64,000 bases of DNA, taken from positions 41,710,477 to 41,774,476 of the forward strand of contig OU964918.1 of the NCBI GenBank assembly GCA_918807975.1, in the 5' to 3' direction. Shown here in pieces: positions 46,275 to 57,599 of the stretch (the stretch's first letter is position 1; each line of letters starts with the position of its first letter). A model generated the notes under the pieces. The model saw only the letters and a list, made by a program, of their open reading frames with translations, made no database searches and had not been told where the DNA came from. This DNA comes from Aplidium turbinatum. Taxonomy: Eukaryota; Chordata; Ascidiacea; Aplousobranchia; Polyclinidae. The position numbers and the translations under genes are program-made.

Positions 46275-48320
46275 TGTGTTTGTTAAGAATTTGAAACGCG
46301 GGCTAGAATTTGGGCGTTTCTTTAAGAATTTGTGCCGTTTACTAAAGATTTGAAACACTAAGAGTAATTGTGCGTTCTCTTGCAATCGGCAGTTTGATAC
46401 ACATATATGTAGTTTTACGTGTTTTTAGCGTTGTGCATCTGCCGCATGCTGCATTGCTTGTAGCATTCTAATCACACTGAATTTCACCACGGATTATTTT
46501 CTTAAAAGTCACGGTGTCAGTTTAGTTAAGGCTGTAGTTTAATTTTACATTCTGTATCATGATTTCGATTCAGTTAATTTCATTCTGTTTGTAATCAAGT
46601 TAGGCATTATTTGGCTGCAAAGATTTTAATATGAAAGTTTTTTTTTTCTTTGCAATAAATTTATACTCGCAGAAAACCAAGGTATATTTCTCAGATCATC
46701 CCCACTACCATGCTTGTATTCTGAATGTTGCTGCAACAGCTAGGTATGGGCGGATACTCTAGACAATTCGACGTCTGCTACAGAGCACTTTATCAAGCAC
46801 ATGAAGCCAACTGTTGTAGTTGACATACTTTACATTAAATCAATGGAGGGGAGATCTTACAGTGCCCAACCTTCGGTTTTGGTGGCAATGCGTTTTGATT
46901 TTACGCTTTAGCGAATTTAAGGTATTTCCACGTGACCAACAATATCCCAGTTACAACTTGGGAAGTTTAGTTTGAGACAGGCAGTTAGCTGCAAAACAGT
47001 GCCAAATTTTGAGAACATTTTTATTGCTTTGCATGGAAATGAAAACCGTGTTCTTTAACTTCATCAGATATTTAGTGATGTCGTTGTGAATAGATAGCCT
47101 GTAGTTTTATCTGTTATCTTTTGGCAAGAGCATAAATGCAGCAGTTAGAAAGTTACAGCTTACTTTGTTTAAAATGGCGTCAGTACCTACAGTGCTCACC
47201 AACTCACTTGCACACACCTCATACCAACAAAGTGGCAAGGCTAAAAGTTTTGAAACAACAGAACAACTGATGTTAATTCATCTGACTTGCACAGTGTAAG
47301 ACCTCATATGTTTGATTGCTTTGTTGTGTTAACTTTCCCAGCTTGCAAAAGTCGACGTTTTTACATTGTTGTAAAACGGTGAAATGATTAGTCTTTACTA
47401 ATTACAAGAATACACGTTACATGTGATTTGAAAACCTTTGCCTCCAGTTCTGAAGTGGCACTGCGCGTCTGGTAGGCTTGTCTATATAGTGAAGCATGGA
47501 TCAAACCAAGGCATTGAGAAACTCAACGAAGTCTTTCAAGAACGAATTTCCAGTAATGAACGTTGTCACCAAGAACAATGACGTACTACATAGAGGCCAG
47601 GAGAACGTACAATGACATTGTTAAAACTGGAGGGAGATAGTGACGACATAGTACCATTGTCTTCAATAAAATTTATCTACAGATGCTTATATTTTGCAGT
47701 GCGTTTAGTTCAAAGCAATCAGGAATTATTTTCCTTTAGCAAATACCGGTACCTAAGTTAGAACTCTAAACTTGGAAGGAAAGTAATCTACTGGTGACCT
47801 ATGTCAGCATAAGGATGAGATAGAGCTTTATTTGAAACAAAAATACTCTACTTGGACTTGTTTTGGCATTTTAAAATATTTTTCTAATCGTTTTGAAATC
47901 AAAGCAATTTCGTTTAGTTGTGCGTTCGAAACGAGATAGAAAAATTGAATAATCTGAAGGTAACGAGCTGTCCAACTAAGTTTAACTCAACACATGTGAC
48001 GCTTAAATGTGAATGAGATCACCAGCTGAGTGAATGAAACTGCCATACAAAACTACTAGGCTAGGATACTAGTTTGAGAATCTCAAATAGGGCTATCAGT
48101 TTCTGTAAGTTAGAAAACGAATAATTTTCTTTTGCCTTTCCCAGCGTGTCTTTTTATTACAGTAAAAATCTTATCAATCTTATTTTGGAACCCCGTATGA
48201 TCACACCAGCACACATACCATACCGTATCTTGCACTGAAAAGCTTTGATTTAAAGATATTATTAAATATATGCAAACTTCAATAGAAAATTTGTGAAATA
48301 CGTAGATAATGTTTATGCAA
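46275..48320. other. No gene seen
   Basis: Two kilobases of AT-rich sequence without a recognisable exon, repeat boundary or RNA gene. Short open frames on both strands have no conserved motif. Confidence 0.35.
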
Positions 48321-48324
48321 ACTA

Positions 48325-49080
48325 TCAAGACCAAATGGCATTGCTGGAGTCAGCTGTGTGGAATATCAAAGAGAAGCATACGAATTAGGCTAAAGAAAAC
48401 TGGAAAAGAGGTTTGAAAATCTTAAAAGCTGATGTTATGGCAAAAAACAATTTGCTGAATGGACCTTCAATTAAGGAATGGGATTCCAAGGCACTCACAT
48501 AACCGAATGATAAGATGTACAAATGTGAAACCAACTTCAAGGCATGGGGAAAAGGAAGCTTGCAGAATAGTGATGATCTCCTGTGATGTTCAATAAGTTG
48601 CCATACAAATTAAGGGCAAAATTTGTTACCATATAAGCAATAAAGAACCAGACCATGGAACTTTCACCGATCTTAGGATACTTCCAGAAAACACTGCATC
48701 AGAAGCAGACAGCAAGTTTGGGCAGTTACTTCATGAACCTAAATAGCAAGACAAGCAGTTTACAACATCCCATGGGTATGGAAAGGAGTCAACACAAGTG
48801 ACCATATGCAATGCTCAATGTAATGTCCCAAACTCCAATGTGGGCCAAAGCGTTTGTTCTTGAAGTGCAACAAACATCATAACGCTCTATTGCATCGAGA
48901 GGAAAGAGTTGCAGAGCCAAGTCAGAAATCTGGCCTTAAGAGAAACAAAGATATTGTTTCTGCTTGCAGTGCCAGAAAGTATCAAAATCTAAACTGTTTT
49001 GTCTTGGCGTAGATAGTAAAATTGATGAAAACATCCACACATATTCCAAACTTTTTTCAGATGATGGTGAGACAGTAGCC
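48325..49080 (+). mobile_element. Fossil BEL/Pao gag fragment
   Basis: Plus-strand pieces correspond in order to the gag part of the young element at 28161-33767: the EKRFEN..L..KKQF segment, a DVQM..NQLQGMGK-like stretch (compare DKMYKCEVSFDGWGK), and a knuckle-like KCNKHHNALLHRE. It is heavily broken, with no LTRs or pol seen, and much older than the intact copy. Confidence 0.6.
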
Positions 49081-49282
49081 TACTGCAAAAACCTTGGAAA
49101 ATTGGCCCTTTAAATCATGCGAAATGGCTAACTCTTGCTATTCGATTACTTTACCTATACTCGCAGAAATTACAACCGACTCTAACCTAAACAAAGTTAG
49201 GTCATTTCATTGTCAAAGTCTACGCACCTGCATGGTTTAAAATCAAGTAGCCTACCAAGCTTCATGAATTTTTGGAAGAGTT

Positions 49283-50089
49283 TTGGAAGACTTCAAATCA
49301 AGATTTACGGATAATAGCTGGTTGTACTCTGCAGTGAAGGCAATGTTGCGACATTCCCCAAACTTTCTTAACGGTGAAGCACTTCTTCCATTGTCTACAC
49401 GCTTGGGGTTAGACATGCCTTCATCAGCTGAACTTGAGATTGCCAAAGTGTATCTGGCTAATAATGTTCCCATTGCTGAAAAACAGGACTCAAACTTTGT
49501 ATTAGCTAAACTACATCAACAAAAAGTTGCCTTTCCGAAAGTGTTTAACCTTGCAGCAGATATTGCTACATTTGGATCTAGTACTTCCGTTTGTGAGTGT
49601 GGATTCTCAGTGTTAACAAGGGTTGACGCTCCCACTAGACGGAGCATGTTACAACCAAGACAGGCAAACTTGATGCTTATGGCTTTTGAACATTCTGTAT
49701 CGAAATCTATCAATTTAGACTTGTTTGTGAGACGGTTTGCATCCAAACATCTGCGATTGCAATTGCAATAAACTAGCTCACGGGTGTATAGGCGGAATGT
49801 AATCATATATATCAAAATCCTCAGCACTAGCTTCTACGAGCCAGTTAAAGTTTTTGCTCATAACAAGTACGGCTATTTATACAACAAGTCAACAATTGCT
49901 GTGTTATGTTGGTCATTGTAAGATGGTTGCCGTGATTTAACTAGCAGATAAAATAAGAGACCAGTGTTGGTCTTAACACTAATCTGATATATTGCAATTT
50001 TTGTGGATACCAGTATTTAAGAGGTTAAAATGCCAAAATCATTTAAATTTTTTCAGCCCCCCTTGCTCTGCGGTCTGGCTACGGCCCTG
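49283..50089 (+). pseudogene. hAT transposase C-terminus with 3' element end
   Basis: The open segment 49283-49771 (162 codons) ends in a hATC-type domain: FPKVFNLAADIATFGSSTSV, then CECGFSVLTRVDAPTRRSML and QPRQANLMLMAFEHS. The element's right terminus is probably GGTCTGGCTACGGCCCTG, ending at 50089. The corresponding CAGGGCCGTAGCC left end was not found upstream, so the left side is deleted or eroded. This sequence group differs from the DUF4371-type hAT immediately downstream. Confidence 0.75.
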
Positions 50090-50140
50090 TGCGTACCGTA
50101 AAAAAAAAGAGCTTAGGACGATAGGAAAAGCCGAGGCGCA

Positions 50141-52667
50141 TTGTTAAATTATTTTGGTGTTAAACCTGGAGAACAAAACGAAAGTCATCTGCATGGACCT
50201 GTTGAAGATGAAACTGCCGAGATCACAGAAATGGTAGTACCGGTTATCGTCACTGCTAAAAGAATTGAAATAGCTGAAGCTGCTCAAACTACATATTCTG
50301 ATATCTTAGAATTTACATCCAGTGATGTTCATGTTAATGTTATTGAAATTGCACCAATAACCGAGAATTCTGCGTTAGCTGCGGACTTTGCTTGTACTAG
50401 TGTTGAGACTCAAGCGCCCTTTCATCTCTAGCACAATCACCTGAGGTGAGAAGACACAAAAATAATTTAACAGAAATTGGACTTGGCCTTCCCAAATTGA
50501 TAATAAAACGCAAACATTTCTTGTGGAAAATGGAGTAAAACCTGTACAAAATATGGACCATGATTTTAAAGAAGTTGTACGGCCTGGAAGTAAAACGAAA
50601 GGCGACATAAGAAAGCTGTAAGAAGATTATTTTTTTTCGGTCTCTGCCAAACGGAGAAAGAGTTTTGAGGTCATGGATGGCTTATTCTCCTGCGAAGGAG
50701 GCATTATTTTGTTTTTGCTGCAGACTGTTTGCAGCCAGTAAATCAAATTTTGCTTCGGAAAATATATTCAGCAATTGGTGGAAATTAAACCCAAAAGATG
50801 GTGATCACGAAATAAGCACAGCACATACTCAAGCATTCACTAATTGGAAGGAATTAGAAATTCGTCGTAATCAGGGCCAAGCAATCGACCAGGTGGAGCA
50901 ACAGCTAATCCAAAAAGAAGTGAAGAAGTGGCGTGATATTTTGCACAGATTACTGGATATCATAAGATTTCTCATAAAGCAAAATTTAGCGATCATCGAG
51001 AAACTATTAAAGAGAACCCTGGGACAAACAGCAGGAATTTTTTGGAACTTGTGAAGCTTATGTCAAAGTACGATGCCGTATTGCGTGAACATGTGCTCAT
51101 AACTACACTTGCCAAGCCTTTCACAACGTTGTATCTCTCACCAGAAATTCAAAACGAGTTTGTCAACTGTTCGGGCGATCAAGTTAGAAACACAATAATC
51201 AAACAAGTGAAAAAAAGCAAATATTTTTGCATAATTTTTGACACTACTCCAGACTTATCCCATAAAGACCAGCTGAACCAGATTTTACATTATGTCAAAA
51301 TGGATGAAAACGGTGTAACAATGGAGGAATCATTTCTTCGCTTCATTGAAATGAAAAAAATGCGGGACAAATTACGTCTTTAATATTGAAACAGCTTGAA
51401 GAAGATAAGATTCAGATTCAAGATTGCCGTGGTCAGGCGTTCGACAATGCAGCTGTAATGGCAGGTCATCGATCTGGAGTACAAAAGCGTATCACAGACG
51501 TCAACGCAAAAGTGGTTTTTGTGCCGTGTACAAATCACTCCTTAAATCTGGCATGTGTGCACGCAGCTTCAGCTTCTGTTAATTCTGTAACATTTTTTGG
51601 GACTGTGGATTGACTATTTTCTTTTTTTCTTCCTCAACACATTGTTGGGATATCTTGATGCAGATGTCTGATGTAAGCATCAAACGAGCTGTGGAAACGA
51701 GATGGAGTAGCCGTTAAGCTGCAGTAAAAGTTATTCAAGAAAATTTTTTGGAAATAATTGCTGCTTTAGAACAGTTGATGGGAGATGAAGAAAACTCTGT
51801 CACTAGAGCAAAGGCATGCACGGTTCTTCATGCACTTTTGTCGTTTCCATGCTGTGCTTTTCTCTGTTTATGGAGCGCTGTTCTTCCTGAAATCAACGAC
51901 GCACAAGGATACCTGCAGACCAAAGGGCTAAGCCTAAGTCAGTGTGCACTGAAACTGTCGGCTTTAAAGAATGGCGTTGTTAAAAGTCGGAGTATTTTAG
52001 TAGACGATGCTTTGGCAACTTCAAAGAGTTTGTGTAAGGATCTGGGAATCGACACGGAGCGTAGAATTTGAAAAAAAAGAAAATGCCTGGAGAAGTATCG
52101 AGTGGCATACAGCAGAGTATTGAGAGTGACCTCAAACAAGAAATGTCCTGCATCCTTGATCAAATAATAGTTGAATTAACAGAAAGAGTTGACCAAGTGT
52201 TTAAGCTGGCAAGCAAGTTTGACTTTCTGATTCCTTCAAACTTGCTGAATGAAAATTATCATTGTGAATTGGATCATGTGGATGACGATGTGCAGATGCA
52301 CGGTTTTCTAATTGAAAGAAAGAGGCTGCAACAATTTGTTACTGCTGCTGGTGGATTGACCAAGGCAAAGTTGGAAGATCCTCTCCGAATTCTGCAATTT
52401 ATTCAAACGTATAAGCTTGCTGATTTTATTCGTACTGTTGTTGTCTTGTTGCGTGTCGTTCTCACTTGCGCCATAAGTGTAGCAAGCTGTGAACGATCAT
52501 TTTCTAAGCTGAAGTTGATCAAGAACTGTCTTAGAGAAAGCATGGGCCAGTTTAGACTGACTGATTTATCAATACTCTCCATTGAGCGTGATCTTGCAGA
52601 CTCGATTAATTTTGATTTGGTAATTGACGACTTTGCACAGCGCAAGAGCAGAAAAATTAGCTTTTGA
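50141..52667 (+). pseudogene. DUF4371/ZMYM1-like hAT transposase, nearly full length, broken
   Basis: Consecutive plus-strand segments follow the family order. 50141-50431 is an acidic N-terminal region. 50665-51054 has a TTF-type zinc-finger remnant (EALFCFCCRLFAASKSN) and FTNWKELEIRRNQGQ. 51042-51383 is the DUF4371 core (CIIFDTTPDLSHKDQLNQIL). 51386-51613 contains DNAAVMAGHRSGVQKRI and VPCTNHSLNLACVHA. 51748-52071 is the helical insertion. 52068-52667 ends in the hATC domain (VASCERSFSKLKLIKNCLRE, LSILSIERDLADSINFDL). About six frame changes or stops separate the pieces; the protein would need some 750-800 residues intact. Terminal repeats were not identified. The same subfamily left the deleted element at 37001-38859. 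Confidence 0.88.
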
Positions 52668-52699
52668 TGTGACTCATGCACAATCTCACTTATGTTACA

Positions 52700-53425
52700 G
52701 AAACTGCTTTAAAATGTAAAATAATTACATTTGCAACATACTATTTGACTCTTTAAATAAGCTACTCCACAGTAATAACTATTAACCAACATTTGAGTTT
52801 ACAAAATATTTTACCAGAAACATTGACCAAAGGATATAGAATGAATTAATTTTAATATGAGAAAATAAATAAGGCTGCCAAGCATTTTCGTTACAGCTGT
52901 AGAGGGAAAACTTGAAAGGGAAAACACTGGCAACAAAATATTAGAGCCGAAGGGATATGTAGCTGTTGTTGAATAAGTGAATGAAGTTTACTGTAATTGC
53001 ACATTATGTTTATAAAGTTGTCCATTGGTAACTGATAATGGCTTGTTGCCAACAATTTAGGTGAAATCGATTTACTCTAGTAATTCAATAAAATATAAAG
53101 CTGATTTTTATTATAATCTTGCTCAAGCTCGAAAACGTCGCTTGGAAAGCTTTTCCTTCTCTCCTTCTACAACTAAAGGAATCATTGTGTCGTCTACTAA
53201 CGCAATTTCTACGTTTCAATTAATTATCGTAAGCTCACTCACATGTCTCTGTCTAAATCCAAACGCATTGATCAGAACAGTTTGAGTGGTGGTAGCCATG
53301 CAGTTTACAGCTTACAATTTGTGTGTGAAGTTGAGATGCCGTGAAATAAGCTGGCAGTGAAATATTTTATGGTCGGATAAAAATACTTAATATCAAACAA
53401 AGTTGGATAAGAAAGATAAAAAAAA
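52700..53425. other. No gene seen
   Basis: AT-rich. A 74-codon open frame at 53061-53285 (YYNLAQARKRRLESFSFSPS) has no family I recognise. Confidence 0.3.
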
Positions 53426-53429
53426 CACC

Positions 53430-54350
53430 TCCTCCATCTTGGAAACGCCTCTCTTGCATATGAGCACGCCTTGCAGCTTCTACAGAACCCCACGAACATC
53501 TGTCACCTACCTGCTGTTCAATTACCGGGAGGATATGAATATTTTTTTAAAGATATTTCATTAGCATCAAAAATGATTTTAAATGTGATCAGTACCGTTT
53601 TATTTACGATGGATGTTACAAACACCCAAGCATCAATATCGAAAAAAGATATTATAAAATCAAAAACCCATTAGGAAAAGGCAAGGAAAAGCTGGCAGTT
53701 TCAATGCCATGTTTTCACATTTCGTTCGACCACAGATAAATGTCCACTGTGCTTAATACATTATTTGGGCGATTCAAAATGTCATCAAGATACCAAACAC
53801 GGAAACTCCAACAAAAAGACGGGGATATATGTTCCAACATTGAAAGCAGTACTGGACACCGTCGTTGAACAAACACAGAAAAAAAGTGCCACCTGAGTGT
53901 ATAATGACATACAGGCCACCATGAGCCAGGCAAAAAATCAAAGTAGAATGGCTGTTGATCGACCACGCAACCTGAAACAAAGCGAAAACGTGAAGTATGC
54001 TGAATCAATAAAAAGAATACTGACCAATGACGAAATCTTTAGTGCAATTGAACTTTGTATTCAAACAGACAACTTTGTTAAAAATTTTACGGTTCACCAG
54101 AACGTGGTGATTCATATGGCTACAGATGAAATTATTGCAGAAACCAAATCATTGATTTCAATTTCGAACAAGAACAGCGACTTCCGTCAAATGGTATGCT
54201 ATGATACATTTTGTTTGGGAGATTTTTATTTATCAGTGTTAGTTGCAAGAAATGTTTTGTTTGAAGGTGATCCTATTTTTCCAATTGCTGTTTTACTGCA
54301 CACAAAAAAGTACTTCAAGTGGCCCAGGATTTGTAAACCTTTGAACTAGC
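53430..54350 (+). pseudogene. DDE-transposase-like relic
   Basis: The best segment, 53897-54349, reads NSDFRQMVCYDTFCLGDFYL followed by SVLVARNVLFEGDPIFPIAV. A YDTTF.LGDFY..LL.R...F...P..P motif is one I recall from Mutator-like or related DDE transposases in fish and invertebrates, where the D is catalytic. The region before it (53560-53890) shows broken coding with FHISFDHR and KCHQDTKHG-type remnants in different frames. Family assignment is tentative; it might be connected to the MITE family found elsewhere in the window, but no shared ends were seen. Confidence 0.45.
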
Positions 54351-54999
54351 GTCTGGCATTCATTCCAGGACTATAGCACAGTCAGTGTGAAGGGCACTGA
54401 AAGCAATGACAGCAAGAATGGTTACTGGGAAAAGTGCACAGCATGCCGCACAATTTCTTCTGAAGAAAAGATGTGCTCAGGAAACGGTTCTAATGGGAGA
54501 GATTTGGAACGTTCTGCTTTCAAAAAAAACAAAACAGATGTACCGGTAGATTATCACAAACCAAGGACAAAAAAGGAAAAAACTGTGTAGTGAATCCCCT
54601 TCAGAACCCATGCTGAAACATATTAATCCAATAAATTTGTCAAGCTTTTTTATCGGACTTTCGTAGTTTTGTGTTGGATGATCTTAACTCTGTGTATAAG
54701 ACCTGATTTACTTTACTGAAATGAGCAGTTCATGAAATAGAAAACGACAGCTGGTATAGGTAAGGTACCATAACATTGTTATATGCTTCTTTGCAGCAAC
54801 AAATAAATTCCAACTATTACTACACAATTACTAGGTAATTTAAAGATTTGAAGCATGAAAAAGCATTTTAGTGGAGATAAAAAGTGCAAGGTATGCACAA
54901 TACAGAAAATAAACTTGATTGATTGGAAAAGAAATCTAAGCAAGTAAAAGAAAGACATTTTGAGTGGTAACTTTTTTACAAGGGTAGTTGCACCCAATG

Positions 55000-55411
55000 A
55001 TGTGGAAAAAACAGATGTTGTAAATTCAAGTGGCATTACTGTACTGTTAAAGCAGGCAAATCTCTTGAGCTGGATAGAAATCTCAATAAAAACTGTAAAC
55101 ATGTTACTGTTGTCAACAGCAGCTTGTCTGTAAAAGCAACACAAGGCACCAAAAAAAAAAATCATTCAAATCCTATTCACACTGCAGTATCTCCAGCCAA
55201 TTCTCTCATGTTACTGTTAAAGAATAAAGATGCTTGCAAAAAAAATTCCCTAAACATTGAAACTGATCCTGGTAAATGGCCCTTGTGCATTTCCCAGAGA
55301 TTTGTCACTTACTGGGTTAAACTAGGGCATACTATTACTAAGCGTCAAATTCAACAAGAAATTATACCGCTTCAGGCAATCATATCTATACAGATGAAGA
55401 TTTCTGACTGA
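55000..55411 (+). pseudogene. Unassigned transposon-like coding fragment
   Basis: An open segment at 55124-55411 includes ETDPGKWPLCISQRFVTYWV. A D(P)..WP..I.....F pattern is common just ahead of the TTF zinc finger in hAT transposases, but the rest is not informative. It is not clearly a host exon. Confidence 0.3.
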
Positions 55412-55989
55412 CGTCCTGTTTTGCAAGAAACAGCATTAGCGAAGAGTGTGATAAAGTCTGGTTGTTGTTTTTTCCAGTAATTGGTAACGATTTTGCTATT
55501 TATGCTTTGTCTTTGCTGACAGTCGTAAGGGGCATTTTATAAAAGGCTTTATTGATGGGAAAAGGCCAGGAAAAACTGTATATCGTGAAGGATTTGCCGT
55601 ATATACATGAATGTTGCAATGCCAATGTGATGTAAGAAGTTGCTTTGCATGATTGTGAGAATAGCCAGTTTTTACCCACTATGATCTTTTTATTTCGCTT
55701 GGTACATCAGACCAGATGTTTGGTCCAAAAACTTGAATCGCATGTTTTCCTGCGTTTATTCTAACTGTTTTTATTATGAGGTAGGCTAGTTACCTTTGAT
55801 ATGTGAATAAATTTCTTCTTTGCTGATAGCATGTGAATAAACAGTTCGATTGTTGTTCAATTTTCAAACTTAGCCTCTAACATTTTATTTATTTTTTCTG
55901 TTAGACAGTTTGTTAAATGTTATTTGTTAAATGCTTTTAATTTGAAAATTAGTTGTTAACTGTAAATTTTTTGTTGGTTTTGAGAAATA

Positions 55990-56450
55990 AATATTGTTTA
56001 CAAATGCTGTGTGTCTGGATGTAACACTGGTCACAAAACATCCATTAATTCTAAAAAAATTCTTTTGTTTGGATTTCCTAAGGAAGAACTTTCTAAAAAA
56101 AATGGATTGCTGCTATACCTCGGTAAGATTGGACAGTTAGGCTACTAAATACCACAAAGTGTGCTCTAAGCATTTTTTTTGCGGAAGATTTTGAAACGAC
56201 ATCAATTGACCAACATCATAAACAACGCAATGAACGAGAAACTTTGGAACTTAAAAAAGTCTAATTAAAGACTAAAAATCACAGCTATTCCCCATACATT
56301 TCCTGGCCTTCCAAAGTATTTGTCTCGGCAACCAAGTTATTTTCGTACATCATCTGCTAGTTCTTCATCAAGGCTTGAGAAAGAAAACATGCAGTTAGAG
56401 AAATAAAATGAAAACTACGTTTAGAGATGCTATAGATAATTTTGAAACTT
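55990..56450 (+). pseudogene. THAP-domain relic of a P-like element
   Basis: Plus-strand pieces KCCVSGCNTGHKTS, LLFGFPKEELSKK and TTKCALSKHFF-type sequence follow the THAP order C..C..W..C..H and match the better-preserved copy at 57600 (TCCVPGCKTGYKSKK, LFRFPSDPELRNKW). Stops and frame changes separate them. Only the DNA-binding N-terminus is present; the catalytic part is not seen before the palindrome at 56480. Confidence 0.7.
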
Positions 56451-56479
56451 AAAAAAAAAAAAAAGGAACACTTTACAAA

Positions 56480-56519
56480 GTGGTTACATGTTTGTTCTGC
56501 AGAACAAACATGTAACCAC
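56480..56519. repeat. 40-bp perfect palindrome
   Basis: Two 20-base arms, the left starting GTGGTTACATG, meet at CTGCAG with no mismatch and no loop. A-rich sequence precedes it, and TCTGCACAACCAC-type partial repeats follow at 56520-56560. It could extrude as a cruciform. It may be the fused ends of a small transposon or an assembly artefact. Confidence 0.85.
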
Positions 56520-56559
56520 GTCTGCACAACCACAACTGCACAACCATGTCTGCAGAACA

Positions 56560-57599
56560 CGTCGATTGCTTTCATTTATTTACTATACAATGATGATATC
56601 AGTGTTTCCCCAAAGCTTAAAGTAACTGTAATTGTTACTAAACAACTGACAGTTTCTGCATTTGTGTCATCTATTCCTGTCCCTCAAAATCTTTTCCAGT
56701 ATTTTCTTGATGGTGGCTTAAGACTTGCAATATACTGTACTTGCATTCTGTAAGTTTCTAGCTATGAATGATACATCTCAAAAGGAAAATTATCTTACTC
56801 GCTATTAGCTCATTAAAGCAATATCTTGCTTGTGAACCTAAAGAAGGCAGGTCTCAGTAGCAATGTTATGGTGCAGTAAATATGTTACTATTGTTCGTAA
56901 TTGAGCAATTAAAGATGGGTACTGTGCCCACGTAAAGTCGGCGATATTCCTCTGTTGTGATAACACTGGCATTTTTGTGGCAGCTTACTAGCACTGCTTT
57001 ATATAGGGATTGTGGAGTACGGGATCGACAACCCCGTTCGGAGCTGCTGATCCCTCACGCAATAGGAGGGTAGTTTTTCGGCGTGCTCGCTAACAGGTAG
57101 CAGCTTCCACTGTTGAATTGGTGGGCTGGTTTTATGCTGGTTGTGTGAAGAGTTTGGGCTGGAAATATTTTTAAAGGCTGGCAACACGGTTTATTTTAAT
57201 GTGTTGCTTACTTGCTTCTTAGCTTAGGCTTTTAGATAAAAGTTAGCTTATACAAAACATTTGGTGACTGTGTTAGAATTTTTTTATCAAGACCTTATAT
57301 TTGCATTCTTAGAGATTCTGTCTGTGTAGTTTTAGACAGCACCAACTTTGGCCTGTAAAATCAACAGCTTGGTGGACGTTATTGTTATTTTTGCAAGGTA
57401 CCGGTATAGCTACTACAAACTGTAGCTTCATATATCGGTAGTTGATGTTATTTTCTCACAATCTGATTTCTTGAAGGGGACAATGTTGTTAATATAATAT
57501 AGCATTCACAATTAAGTTTGTTTTCTGTTTAACTGCAAGGCAAGTTATCAGATTGTTGGTCAATCTATGAGTTAAACTCTGTACGCTGTTTATGTAAAT
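56560..57599. other. No gene seen; 5' flank of P-like transposase
   Basis: No exon or terminal repeat was recognised between the palindrome and the THAP start codon. Any 5' end of the P-like element should lie here. Confidence 0.35.

Noticed and set aside
57001-57187. Minus-strand frame upstream of the THAP gene
   Set aside because: Short, no motif, and no splice context.
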